A stretch of DNA of 64,000 nt from Chamaecyparis obtusa (taxonomy: Eukaryota; Streptophyta; Pinopsida; Cupressales; Cupressaceae), in NCBI GenBank assembly GCA_027943335.1, contig BSBK01002089.1:1573001-1637000 (forward strand), in the 5' to 3' direction. Each line of letters starts with the position of its first letter. Position 1 is the first letter of the stretch. A model generated the notes under the pieces. That model saw nothing but the letters and a program-made list of their open reading frames with translations, was not told the DNA's origin and did not search any database. Of the stretch, positions 22,080 to 32,955 are shown one piece after another. The position numbers and the translations under genes are program-made.

Positions 22080-22910
22080 TTAGAGAATGGTGATTGGATA
22101 CAAGCCATGAATGAAGAAATAGAGTAGATAGAAAAGAATAATACAACAGATAGAAAATAACAATACCTGGACTCTAGTGCCGAGACTAGAAGACAAAAAT
22201 GTTATTGGAACAAAATGGGTATTCAGAAATAAGGTAAATGAACATGGAGAAGTCTCTAGAAACAAAGATAGATTGGTATGCAAGGGGTATGCACAAGAAG
22301 AAGGAATTGACTATGGGGAGACATTTTCCCTGGTTGTAATATTAGGAGTGAGGACTCTACTTGCATATGCTTCTTATAAAGGATTCAAAGTATATCAGAT
22401 GGATGCCAAATGTGCATTTCTGAATGAAATATTGGAAGAAGAAGTATACATTGAATAACCTGAAGGATTTTTTGACCCAAGAAAAATAATATGTTTTGCA
22501 AGATGCACAAGGCACTGTATGGATTGAAACAAGCCCCCAAAGCATGGTATGAGAGACTGCATAATTATTTGATAAAGATTGAATTTGCAAGGAAAAATGA
22601 TAACAATAATCTATATTTGAAGACTCAAAAAGGTAAATAAATTTTGTTAGCTGAAAGATTTTTTGATGACATCATATTTGGAGGACAAGATTCCCTACGT
22701 CAAAACTTTTCAAATGAGATGAAAATTAAATTTGAAATGTCTATGTTTATTGTGATCAAATTCTTTGTTGGTTTGCAAGTTTATCAGATGAAGAAAGGTA
22801 TCTATATTAGTCAATATAAATTTGTTAAAGAGATACTAAAAACTTTTGGTATGGAGGATTATAGACCAGTAAGTACACCTATGGCTACTAGATAGAAACT
22901 ATCTAAAATT
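22080..22910 (+). pseudogene. copia reverse transcriptase remnant
   Basis: RT domain (RVT_2) in several frames. Motifs in order: NVIGTKWVFRNKVNE, LVCKGYAQEEGIDYGETF, YQMDAKCAFLNEILEEEVYIE, then after a stop ALYGLKQAP-like and AWYERLHNYL, then the catalytic FFDDIIFGG at about 22,659-22,680, then YQMKKGIYISQYKFVKEIL and STPMATR. The FxDD box keeps both aspartates. Stops at 22,456 and 22,640 and frameshifts make it a pseudogene. Confidence 0.9.
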
Positions 22911-23604
22911 GATGATACAGCTGAAGTGAATCAAACCTTGTATAGATCTATGATTGGAAAGCTACAATATATTATTCACAGTAGACCATATATTTCCCTA
23001 GCAGTTGGGATTGTGCCAAGATTTTCTACCAACCCTAAGGAGAATCATATGATGGAAGTGAAAAGAATATTGAGGTATCTAAAAGGAACATAGGATTATG
23101 AATTATATTACAAGAAGAATGACAAGTTTGAACTAAAAGTTTACACTGATGTAGATGGGGCTATAAATGTTGATGAAAAAAAAGTACAAGTGGTGGGGAA
23201 TTATTTCTAGGAAAGAGATTAGTCTCGTGGACAAGATAGAAATAGAATTGCATTTCCCAATTTGTGACAGAAGTTGAGTATGTAGCAGTAGCAGTAAATT
23301 GTTCAAATTTAGTATGGATCAAGAAATTGTTAAAAGGTATGAAGGAAGAAATCACTTAGCCAGTTGTTATTCTCTATGATAACACAAGTGCTATTAATAT
23401 ATCAAAGAATTCAGTGAGGCACACTAAAACTAAGGATATTGCTATCAAGTATCATTACTTGAGAGAATTACTTCAAGATAAAGAAGTGAGATTGGAATAT
23501 GTGAATACAAAGGAATAATTAGCAGATATATTCACAAAAGCTTTACCTAAAGATGCTCATGAATATCTTAGAGCTAAATTAGGGGTCATTCCCCTAACTA
23601 AGGC
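22911..23604 (+). pseudogene. copia RNase H remnant
   Basis: Motifs of the copia RNase H follow RT: YRSMIGKLQYI (about 22,940), GTxDYELYY (about 23,090), VYTDVDGA (about 23,140, where ADWAG is usual), then in other frames AEYVA, NTSAINISKN and HYLREL-like blocks to about 23,560. It ends with the KLGVIPL-like tail near 23,590. At least three frame changes occur. Confidence 0.85.
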
Positions 23605-24092
23605 TACCTAGTAACATAGGAGCACTACATCAAATGTCCTATGCAGAACATTTGACAAATTGATGTAGAAGATGTCAAACTTTAGGAGTTGCCTAGAGTT
23701 GTGAGAACTAAAGCAGAGATATTAATCAATCATAAGAAAGATGACAGAGGGAGTATAAACCATACAGAACTGAAAAGAACACACCTACATGGTAAATATG
23801 TAAGTGACAAATACAATTTTTGGCATTGTTGTCAAAGAGGGAAAAGATTCAATGAAATCAAAGAGATTTAGAGATTCAGAGAAATACATGAAGAGTTGAG
23901 ATACAACACTGAGGGAGAAGATTTAATGAAATCTGAAGGAGAGATACAAAAAATATTTAGAGGGAGTAATTGAGTAAGCAGTTAGACAAAGGAAAATTTG
24001 TGAATCATAATGAAGCTAAGGATATTAATAAAAACTTGATGCACTGAGATTTTGGATCGTTTGGTAAATCATGTGTTATTCATATGGTGTTT
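23605..24092 (+). other. 3' non-coding region of the copia element with an upstream polypurine-like copy
   Basis: No real ORF. A polypurine-like motif with the family palindrome (TTTTGGCATTGTTGTCAAAG then AGGGA, 23818-23842) sits about 270 bp before the terminal polypurine tract, in the same arrangement as in copia element 1. Confidence 0.6.
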
Positions 24093-24100
24093 CCATCAAT

Positions 24101-24115
24101 GCCAAAGATGGAGAT
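24101..24115 (+). promoter_or_regulatory. Polypurine tract of the copia element
   Basis: GCCAAAGATGGAGAT immediately precedes the 3' LTR start TGTTGG at 24,116. One purine run is broken by a T. Confidence 0.8.
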
Positions 24116-25582
24116 TGTTGGAAACTATAATTGAAACAATTGTCATATTGTCATTGATGCCAAACCTTAACTAGTAAGACATATTATATCTAGGAGAGTA
24201 CCATATCCTTTGATTGATGAAGAGGATTTGAAAAGAGGAGATACAAGAGGACCTAAGGAAAGGTTGAGTTATGTGATACTTCAAGGGGTACTTAATTAGT
24301 TGGAACATTAACAAGGTAATGTGTTGTTTATCTAGTAAGAGGAAAGATTGTAAATGTAGGATTAACTGAGCAAAAGTGAATAAATCTAGTTTAAGATGAG
24401 TGATGTTAGTGTCGACCAAGTGCTAGTATATGCCGAGTAAATCTAGTGTTGACCGAACATTAGTAATTATTGAGCGACAAGAAATTACTGAGAAAAGATA
24501 GTGTTTGTCAAGGAAGAAAATTTTTAGTGATGATTGTGATACACATTGATGACTGAGGAGATGAACACAGTATTGACCTAGTGTTAGTAATTTACATTTG
24601 GAGAAAGAATTGAGGATCCCAATTGATATAGTTGAATTCTTGGGATATGTAAAATGTGTTGAAATTATTAATGAATTTTTTGGAGCATTTAATGCATGGT
24701 AAATCATTTTATTATGGATTTAAAGAGAATTTTGGAGATGTATCTAGAAGGAAAAGGTGAAGAACATAATGATGGAAGGATCTGATGAATCTGACCTAAA
24801 CTTGAGATCTACAAAGGAGATGAAGCAGAAACAAATTGATCTACCTAATCAAAGAGGTATAAGGATGACCTAATTGTGAGGTTATATAGAGAGAAGAAGA
24901 GGTTGATGTTATTGACTGATAAGTTTAAGCAGAAGGCTAAAGATGAATTTTTGAAGAGCTAAAAAGAGTTGTGGTGATTGCTCAAGAAGAGAATTCTGAG
25001 TAGATCAGAGATGGAGATAGAAATGAAGGTCAGTCAGTAAATTAGCATATGTGTGAAGTGGATTTGTATTTTCAAAGTGAGTTGTATTATATTCATATCA
25101 GAACCTACTGTTACTTTCTAACCATTGTATCAGTCTAAATCCTTTAATTAAGGTGCCATTCTAATGGAATGTTCTTAAGTCCTCTAACTAGGCCAATTTT
25201 GATAGAGTGTTTAAATCCTTTAATAGGGTCACACCTAATAGTGTGTATATAAACCTTTAACCGGGTTGGCTTCTCACGGAGCTCACTTCAGGAGAGTGAA
25301 AATCAGTAGCATGTTACAAAGTGTTTTTTCCCAAATTCGGTTTCCACTATAAATCTTGGGGTTATATATGTGTGAATATTGTTGAAATATTTATATTCTA
25401 CAAGTTATTTACTTTTGGATAGTGGACTACATGTTATATGTTTTTGATATATGCTATAGAGACCGAGTTGAATTTCTGATTAGATCTGAGCTTGTTGAAG
25501 TACTGAAAATTTCAATTGGTAAATTTGGACCTAAGGATAACTAATTCACCCCCATCTTAGTTATTCTAAAATCATTCTAACA
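24116..25582 (+). repeat. 3' LTR of the copia element
   Basis: 1,467 bp, TGTTGG to CTAACA. It aligns with the 5' LTR apart from the solo-LTR insertion. It holds the ACCGA-rich U3, the CCTTTAAT-AGGGT pair zone (about 25,140-25,270) and GTGTTTTTTCCCAAATTCGG at about 25,320. Confidence 0.9.
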
Positions 25583-25903
25583 ATAGAATACCTAATCGAA
25601 CAAGGACAAATTGATGTTGATAACGAAAAAACAAGAGAAAATACAAATCACACCACCTTCAAGGATCCTTCAAAAACTCACAATAAAGGGAAGGCCCTCA
25701 TGTATGAGAAATAGTAAAATAACCAGGCCAACTATACCTATTCCTCATCTAATATTGTGATAAATTGAATTAACCCTATTGATAACCAAATTGAAACTAT
25801 CAGCATAAAAGATAACAACTCTAACTATGCATTAATGCCATGTCACTCAAAGGTTTTCCTACAAGGGGAACCTTCAATATATGCTTCACAATTAACTTTT
25901 TTT
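25583..25903 (+). pseudogene. Host 1 gypsy gag continuation
   Basis: It resumes the host frame after the copia insertion: IEYLIEQGQIDVDN (25,583-25,624), then KTRENTNHTTF and a stop. The tail before the next insertion reads SQLTFF, continuing after removal of the 25.9-33.8 kb array as TTPKPxYNILDHLK. Both joins are in frame, which confirms that a single element was split twice. Confidence 0.8.
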
Positions 25904-26777
25904 TTATGAAGGGTGCTACCCTTAATACCACAAACACATAACAGAAACAGAGAAACAACAACAATATGCAAGGATAGAAAATTGGCTTCTCATTATTTCC
26001 ACAAATGTGGAATTACAAACTTTCAAAATTACAATATGCAAAGCCACATGGGCATTCCCTTACAATATTTAGTAGGACAAAGCCTCAAAAAAATACCCAA
26101 ATCTACTACCCAGAACTGCCCTCCAACTGCCCTCAACTGCCTAAGACAATACTATGGGCCTTCCTTATATAGGCAATTTCCACCGCCCGAGAAGGTTCTA
26201 GAAATTTAGCCCTAAGGGCCGACCAAACATAGAACTATTTTATTTTCAATTTGATTACATCAAAGTCGGCTCAAAATAAATTTTGAAACCCAAACATAAA
26301 TTTTGAAGGAAAATCATTTTCCGCCATTTTAGGTTGCCCAACTTCCGGAGACCATAAGTCATCACCCGTTGACCCAATTGACTATTATAACCCCATTTCA
26401 AAAAGGGCACGAGGAGGTCTACAATGCTTGAATCAAGCAAGCTTCATTCAGCCAAAAATTTGACCTCATCTAGGACATCTAAAGCCTTCAATAACTGAGT
26501 TCAAAGTTTCTGTAACCTGTTTCCAAATTTGAAAATTTTCAATATCTTCAAAACTAGACCCGATCTAGCCATGAAACTTTACTGGCAATCTCATATGACT
26601 GAGATGAACCTCCTCATGTGAAATTAGAACATTCCAAGATCATATGACCAACTTACTAAAAATAGAAAAGTTTCCATAAATAGCATCTCTACACAAGATA
26701 GCCCTTATTGAATACAAAAATAGAAATATTTTTGGGTGATGCAAGATTGCTCTTACACCCAGGATGCTCCTGCATCA
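25904..26777 (-). repeat. Left LTR of the gypsy array
   Basis: 874 bp from T(T)ATGAAGGGTGCT to CTCCTGCATCA; the first TG is eroded to TT. On the minus strand it carries a TATA box CTATATAAGG (about 26,164-26,173). It is the 3' LTR of unit 1. Confidence 0.9.
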
Positions 26778-27620
26778 GACACCCAGGGTAATTTGGGAAG
26801 TGACCCTCCCTGTCACGACTTAGGTGTGAAGAGGAAAACCAAGAAAGTTAACCTCCTCCTTTGTCAGACATGATGAATCTTCAATAGGTCATCCTTTCCA
26901 TTTGACCAAATACTCTTCATATGTCTTGTTCCTTGTGCTTCTACCAACATGACTATCCAATATGTCTTCAATCTCCTTGATATCTGAACTGGTTGCTAGA
27001 ATACTCCATTGTGTTGTTGTAACCTCATCTTCAACACCTCCTTCATGATACTCTGTCAGATCTGAAACATTAAATACTGGTGAAATATTCATCTTAGTAG
27101 GCAATTCTACCTCATATGAATTTCTTGAATCATGCTTCTTCAGTATCTAATATGGCCCAAGCTTCTTCATTTTCAACTTGTTATATGTACCAACTGAAAA
27201 TCGCTCCTTCCGCAAATGAACCATGACTTCATCTCCAACCTAAAATTCCTTATGCCTCCTTTTCTCATCCGCCTTAGCCTTATACTGCACATTCATCTTG
27301 GTAATATGCTTCCTCACCTCCTCATGAATGTTCTTCAAGTGTTCTAAAAAATCCTCAGCTTCAGCACTACTTATTTCTCTTTTATCTATCTTTCTCAACT
27401 TAGATGCATTTCTGGGACTACTTCCATATACAATATGTGGATGATGTGATGAACTAAACTTCAAATCTGTGTTCAACTCTTCACTTTCTGCTAGTGTCAT
27501 TCTGTGTGCTACCTTATCTGGAAAACTGGCTCCTAGAATCAAGTCCATCTAATCACTGATCTTTCTTACTAGTGGTAATCCATCAAGCACATTATCAGAT
27601 ATAATATCCTAAAGCTCTTT
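26778..27620 (-). pseudogene. Unit 1: RT stub fused to integrase C-terminus and chromodomain
   Basis: Minus-strand reading starts with the pre-RT block (DLILGASFPDKVAHRM and ESEELN, about 27,470-27,550). It jumps directly to the end of the integrase core (TDLKFSSSHHP) and again to VYGSSPRNA, so both the RT-to-integrase segment and the D-E part of integrase are missing. The integrase C-terminal domain ([22 protein letters not shown]) follows, then [19 protein letters not shown] and a chromodomain with RNKTYEEYLVKWKG (about 26,890-26,950). The chromodomain continues past a stop to about 26,812. Catalytic residues for polymerisation and integration are absent. Confidence 0.85.
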
Positions 27621-28200
27621 CAATAATTTTGCAACTTCTACAGGTGCATCTTCTACTTCCTCTTTCTTAGCCTTTGGAATTAAGGTAAAACACATATGCT
27701 CATCCCACATACCATCTGAGAAATTTCCTCTATCAACAAAAGTTATTCTTGCATTACCACATACCTTTTCTTTTATTTCCTTCAATGGTTTTAGATTATG
27801 TCGCACTCCATCCTTTGTCAGGGAATAGGTTTTCACATGACCATCATATATAGCACATCTGCCAAACTGCTAGGGCTTACCCAACAACATATGACATGCA
27901 TCCATAGATATGATATCACACAGTACCTCATCTTGGTAACCGCCAATCTTGAACTTTACTAGGCACTATTCACTGACCATGACCTTGTGGTCATCCTGCA
28001 CCCAGGCAATCCGATATGGATGTGGATGTTTCTACCTCTTAAGCTTCAACTTTGTCACCATCTCTTTTGACACAAAATTATCAATACTACCACTATCAAT
28101 AATCACATCACAACAATTACCCTCACACTTGCACCTGGTGTGAAACAAGCTCCTTCTTTGCTCAAGTTCATTCTCACCACCCAACATGACTCTTTTGTTA
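27621..28200 (-). pseudogene. Unit 1: gypsy aspartic protease
   Basis: The frame includes CKCEGNCCDVIIDSGS (active-site DSG, about 28,080-28,130), then HPHPYRIAWVQDDHKVMVSE, DEVLCDIISMDACHMLLG and TYSLTKDGV. A C-terminal extension follows (KVCGNARITFVDRGNFSDG to about 27,610). Stops replace Gln and Trp codons at several points (KR-stop-KHPH, VSE-stop-CLV, GKP-stop-QF), each explained by one transition. It is homologous to 31,200-31,803. Confidence 0.85.
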
Positions 28201-29322
28201 ATCAACATTTCTCCTCTTTCAGCATCTTCAAAATTTGACGATCTGGCATCTTCATCTACATGTGCAACTCTGGCCTGGCCTTCATTCCTCCTATCTATCC
28301 ATCCTTGGCATCGAGGACATTCAAATGCCCTATGACCTTCTTCCCCACAATGAAAACATGTTCCATAGAAGCCTCCTCTTCCAGATCCTTGTCCTCTTCC
28401 TCTTCCTTTCTGATCTCTATTATTCTGATCTTGGAAATGATTGAAATTATCTCCTCTCTGATTCTGACTGTTACAGGCCTCATCTTTCTTTTTTGGATCT
28501 TCATTTCAATCTCCATATGACCGTCCACCAGATCTTCCATCAAAAATTCTTTCACTTTGTCTGCTCTCAAACTTCTTGTTCAACGTTTCCTCTACTTTTA
28601 GGGCAAACTGGTATGCCTCTTCAATACTGTTCATTCAAACCAAATTCAACTCCTCTTGAATGCTCGGCATCAACCCATTAAGGCAATTGGAAACTTTCTC
28701 CTTATCAGCTTTCGCATGTCTTGTTCTAATGAGGATTCAGTAGAACTCCTCTATATAATCCTGAACAGATCTTCCTGCTTGCTTCAAGCTTTGCATTTTT
28801 CTCAGTAGGTCAAGCTCATAATCAATAGGGATGAACTGTCACTTCAATTTATCCACCATCCAATTCCATCTTATGATTTTATCCTTTCCTCTTCGATTTC
28901 ACTCCAACTGAATCTCTTGCCACCAGATCTTCGCATGACCCTTCAGTCTAGCCGTCACAAACTTGACCCAATCAGGATCCTCAATATCTTCATACTAAAA
29001 ATATTCTTCACATTCATTGATCAAGTCGATGAACTATTCTGGGTTAAGATTCCCTGAGAATGTTAGAACCTCAATCTTGGGTCTTTTCCCGATCTTTGAG
29101 ATAGCTTGGAAAAGTCTTTGTTCCTCTTGGTTCACAACTTCGACTTCTCCTTCCTAATCTTCTTCTTCGGCTTCATCCTCGCTTTCATGTCTGACATTAA
29201 GATTCATTCGTCTGTGAATCTCCTCTTGCAATGCTCGCACTTGTCTCTATAGTTCCCTAACCTCAGGTGTTACAACTTCAGCTCTTCGACCACATTCCCT
29301 TCATGGAGGCATTTTCACACTT
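28201..29322 (-). pseudogene. Unit 1: gypsy gag with zinc knuckle
   Basis: The likely start is ATG at 29,322 (MPP), 150 bp inside the leader. It has an acidic N-terminal segment, then the Retrotrans_gag core (LNLVRMNSIEEAYQF-like around 28,600) and an Arg/Gly-rich stretch. A zinc knuckle CX2CX4HX4C of the form CFHCGEEGHRAFEC lies near 28,320-28,370. Multiple stops interrupt it. The zinc knuckle would bind genomic RNA. Unit 1 retains about 86 bp near 29,020-29,105 that unit 2 has lost. Confidence 0.75.
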
Positions 29323-29330
29323 CTCACTGA

Positions 29331-29447
29331 AAACCTAACCACAGTCTTGGTGCAAACTGCCTCGCAGCCAGTGATCTGTTTACACAAAAACCCTAACCCA
29401 CGGTCCTGGTGCAAACTGCCTCACAATCGGCAATCTATTTACACACT
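29331..29447. repeat. Leader tandem repeat (period about 58 bp), unit 1
   Basis: Two copies of a 58-bp sequence starting AAACC(C)TAACC and ending TTTACACA lie between the gag start and the primer-binding site. The same pair is present in unit 2 at 32,813-32,930, so it predates the tandem duplication. Confidence 0.75.
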
Positions 29448-29458
29448 TAGGAACTCCT

Positions 29459-29470
29459 TCTTTGATACCA
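29459..29470 (-). promoter_or_regulatory. Primer-binding site of unit 1 (eroded)
   Basis: TCTTTGATACCA; the reverse complement TGGTATCAAAGA differs from the tRNA-iMet consensus at two of twelve positions. It lies 2 bp from the middle LTR. Confidence 0.7.
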
Positions 29471-29472
29471 CT

Positions 29473-30346
29473 TGATGAAGGGTGCTCCCCTTAATAACAC
29501 AAACACATAATAGAAATAGAGAAACAACAACAATATGCAAGGATAGAAAATTGGCTTCTTATTATCTCCACAAATGTGGAATTACAAACTTTCAGAATTA
29601 CAATATGCAAAGCCACATGGGCATTCCCTTACAATATTCAGTAGGATAAAGCCTCAAATCAATACCCAGATCTACTACCCAAAACTGCCCTCCAACTGCC
29701 CTCAACTACCTAAGACAATACTACAGGCCTTCCTTATATAGGCAATTTCCACCGCCCAAGAAGGTTCTAAGAAATTTAGCCCTAAGGGCCGACCAAACAT
29801 AGAATTATTTTATTTTCAATTTTATTACATCAAAGTTGGCTCAAAATAAATTTTGAAACCCAAATAGAAATTTTGAATGAAAATCATTTTTTTCCATTTG
29901 AGGTGGCCCAAATTTCGGAGACCATAAGTCATCACCCATTGACCCGATTGACTATTATAACCTCATTTTGAAAAGGGCACGAGGAGCTCTACAACACCAT
30001 AAATTAAGCAAACTTGTTTCAGCTGAAATTTAGACCTCATCTGGGACCTCTAAAGCCTTCAAAACTGAGTTCAAAGTTTTTGTACCCTGTTTCCAAAACC
30101 AAAAATTTTCAATATCTTCAAAACTAGACATGATCTAGCCATGAAACTTTACTGGTAGGCTGATATGACTGAGATGAACCTCCTCATGTGAAATTAGAAC
30201 ATTTTGAGATTGTATGACCAACTTACTAAAAATAGAAAGTTTCCATAAATAGCAGCTCTACACAAGATAGCCCTTATTGAATACAAAAATAGAAATATTT
30301 TTCGGTGATGCAAGATTGCTCTTACACCTAGGATGCTCCTGCATCA
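29473..30346 (-). repeat. Middle LTR of the gypsy array
   Basis: 874 bp, TGATGAAGGGTGCTCCCC to CTCCTGCATCA. It serves as 5' LTR of unit 1 and 3' LTR of unit 2. The minus-strand TATA box is at about 29,732-29,741. No target duplication flanks it. Confidence 0.92.
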
Positions 30347-31195
30347 GACACCTAGGGTAATTTGAGAAGTGACCCTATCATGACTTAGGTGTGAAGAGGA
30401 AAACCAAGACAGTTAACCTCCTCGTTTGTCAGCCATGATGAATCTTCAATAGGTCATACTTTCCATTTTACCAAATACTCTTCATATGTCTTGTTCCTTG
30501 TGCCTCTACCAACATGACTATCCAGTATGTCTTCAATCTCCTTGATATCTGAACTAGTTGTTGGAATATGCATTGTGTTGCTATAACCTTATCTTGAACA
30601 CCTCCTTCATGATACTCTGTCAAATCTGAAACATTAAATACTGGTGAAATATTCATCTCATTGCCAATTCTACCTCATATGCATTTCCTAAATCATGCTT
30701 CTTCAGTATCTTACATGGCCCAAGCTTCTTCATTTTCAACTTGTTATATGTACCAACTGAAAATCGCTCCTTCCACGAATGAACCATGACTTCATTCCAA
30801 CCAGAAATTCCTTATGCCTCCTTTTCTCATCTACCTTAGCCTTATACTGCACACTCATCTTGGTAATATGCTTCCTCACCTCCTCATGGATGTTCTTCAA
30901 GTGTTCTGCAAAATCCTTAGATTCAGCACTACTTATTTCTCCTTTATCTATCTTTCTCAACTCAGATGCATTTCTGGGACTACTTCCATATACAATTTGT
31001 GGATGATGTGATGAACTAAACTTCAAATCTGTGTTCAACTTTTCACTTTCTACTAGTGTCATTCTGTGTGCTACCTTATCTGGAAAACTGCCTCCTAGAA
31101 TCAAGTCCATCTGATCACTTATCTTTTTTACTAGTGGTAATCCATCAGGCACATTATCAGATACAATATCCTAAAGCTCTTTCAATAATTCTGCA
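30347..31195 (-). pseudogene. Unit 2: RT stub fused to integrase C-terminus and chromodomain
   Basis: It has the same fusion as unit 1: VKKISDQMDLILGGSFPD and VESEKLN, then TDLKFSSSHHPQ, then IVYGSSPRNASEL in one open frame (ORF 30736-31152). [19 protein letters not shown] (ORF 30468-30656) and a chromodomain tail follow, with a frameshift in the chromodomain relative to unit 1. The shared junctions show that the deletions happened before the units separated. Confidence 0.85.
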
Positions 31196-31803
31196 ACTTC
31201 TACAGGTACATCTTCTACTTCCTCTTTCTTAGCCTTTGGAATTAAGGTAAAACACATATGCTCATGCCACATACCATCTGAGAAATTTCTTCTATCAACA
31301 AAAGTTATTCTTGCATTACCACATACCTTTTCTTCTATTGCCTTCAATCATTTTAGCTTATGTCACACTCCATCCTTTGTCAGGGAATAGGTATTCGCAT
31401 GACCATCATGTACAACACAGCTGTCAAACTGCCAAGGCCTACCCAACAACATATGATATGCATCCATAGATATGATATCACATAGTACCTCATCTTGGTA
31501 ATAGCCAATCTTGATCTTTACTAGGCACTGTTCACTGACCATGACCTTATGGTCATCCTGCACCCAGGCAACCCGATATGGATGTGGATGTTTCTGCCTC
31601 TTGAGCTTCAACTTTGTCACCATCTCTTCTAACACCAAATTATTAGTACTACCACTATCAATAATCACATCACAACACTTACCCTCACACTTGCACCTAG
31701 TGCGAAACAGGCTCCTTTTTTGCTTAGGTTCATTCTCACCACCCAACAGGACTCTTCTGTTAATCAACATTTCTCCTCTTTCAGGATCTTTAGAAATTGA
31801 CAA
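31196..31803 (-). pseudogene. Unit 2: gypsy aspartic protease (open frame)
   Basis: A continuous ORF of 146 codons (31363-31803) with KCEGKCCDVIIDSGSTNNLV (active-site DSG), then HPHPYRVAWVQDDHKVMVSE, DEVLCDIISMDAYHMLLGRPW and TYSLTKDGV. This is the best-preserved coding stretch of the array; the positions that are stops in unit 1 are sense codons here. Expected role: polyprotein processing. The frame upstream joins the gag zinc knuckle. Confidence 0.88.
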
Positions 31804-32795
31804 TCTAGCATCTTCATCTACATGTGCAAGTTTGGTCTGGCCTTCATTCCTCCTATCTATCCATTCTTGGCATTGAGGACATTCAAATGCCCTACGACCT
31901 TCTTTCCCACAGTGAAAACATGTTCCACGAAAGCCTCCTCTTCCAAATCCTTGTCCTCTTCCTCTTCCTCTCCAATCTCTATTATTCTAATCTTGGAAAT
32001 GATTGAAATTATCTCCTCTCTGATTCCCACTATTACTGGCCTCATCCTACTTTTGTGGATCTTCATTTCGATCTCCATATGACCATCCACCAGATCTTCC
32101 ATCACGACTTCTTCCACTTTGTCTGCTCTCAAACTTCTTGTTCATCTTTTCCTCTACTTTTAGGGAAAACTGGTATGCCTCTTCAATACTGTTCATTCGA
32201 ACCAGATTCAGCTCCTCTTGAATGCTCAGCCTCAACCCATTAAGGTAATGGGAAACTTTCTCCTTATCAGCTTCCACATTTTCTATTCTAATGAGGATTT
32301 GGTAGAACTCATCTATATACTCCTAAACAGATTTTCCTGCTTGCTTCAAGCTTTGTATTTTTCTTAGTAGGTCAAGCTCATAATCAACAAGGATGAACTG
32401 TCGCTTCAATTTATCTACCATTCGATTCCATCTTGTGATTTTATCCTTTCCTGTTCAATTTCACTCCAACTGAATCTCTTGCCACCAGATCTTCGCATGA
32501 CCCTTTAGTCTAGCCTTTGCAAACTTGACCCGATTAGGATCCTTGATATCTTCATACTCAAAATATTCTTCACATTCATTGAGATAGCTTGGAAAAGTCT
32601 TTCTTCCTCCTGGTTCACAACTTTGACTTCTCCTTCCTGATCTTCTTCTTCGGCTTCATCCCCGCTTTCATCTCTGACATTAAGATTCATTCCTCTACGA
32701 ATCTCCTCTTGCAATGCTTGCACTTATCTCCACAGTTCCCTAACCTCAAGTGTTACAACTCCAGATCTTCCACCATGTTCTCTTCGTGGAGGCAT
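31804..32795 (-). pseudogene. Unit 2: gypsy gag with zinc knuckle
   Basis: The likely start is ATG at 32,795 (MPPRREHGG). It has an acidic segment DESGDEAEEEDQEGEVKVV, then the gag core HYLNGLRLSIQEELNLVRMN (about 32,190-32,255), an Arg/Gly-rich region (SGRSRDGRSGGWSYGD) and the zinc knuckle CFHCGKEGRRAFEC (about 31,880-31,925). In the knuckle the His is replaced by Arg (CAT/CAC to CGT). An 86-bp loss at about 32,580 shifts the frame relative to unit 1, and other stops are present. Confidence 0.8.
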
Positions 32796-32812
32796 TTTTG
32801 CACTTCTTGCCG

Positions 32813-32930
32813 AAACCCTAACCACAGTCCTGGTGCAAACTGCCTCACAGTCGGTGATTTGTTTACACAGAAACCCTAACCCACGGTCCTGGTGCAAACT
32901 GTCTCACAATCGATGATCTGTTTACACACT
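32813..32930. repeat. Leader tandem repeat (period 58 bp), unit 2
   Basis: Two direct copies start at 32,813 and 32,871 (AAACCCTAACC, then GGTCCTGGTGCAAACTG), matching unit 1. The CCCTAA words are only two and are not telomeric. Confidence 0.75.
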
Positions 32931-32941
32931 CAGGAACTCCT

Positions 32942-32953
32942 GCTCTGATACCA
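32942..32953 (-). promoter_or_regulatory. Primer-binding site of unit 2
   Basis: GCTCTGATACCA is the exact reverse complement of TGGTATCAGAGC (tRNA-iMet), 2 bp from the right LTR. It proves the minus-strand orientation. Confidence 0.93.
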
Positions 32954-32955
32954 CT

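Larger units (their letters stand above)
17070..25582 (+). mobile_element. Complete Ty1/copia retrotransposon inserted in host 1 gag
   Basis: 8,513 bp from TGTTGG at 17,070 to CTAACA at 25,582. It has two LTRs, a tRNA-iMet primer-binding site, gag, protease, integrase, RT and RNase H in copia order, and a polypurine tract abutting the 3' LTR. Host 1 gag flanks it on both sides and reconnects in frame. The target duplication is unclear: ACAA occurs at the left junction and overlaps the right LTR end. All coding parts are decayed, and a gypsy solo LTR has inserted into the 5' LTR, so the element is old. Confidence 0.92.

Noticed and set aside
17065..25587. A clean 5-bp target duplication for the copia element
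   Set aside because: Left flank TACAA and right flank ATAGA do not match. ACAA at the right lies within the LTR end, so no duplication is claimed.
32813..32890. Telomere-like CCCTAA words
   Set aside because: Only two copies, 58 bp apart, as part of a leader duplication.
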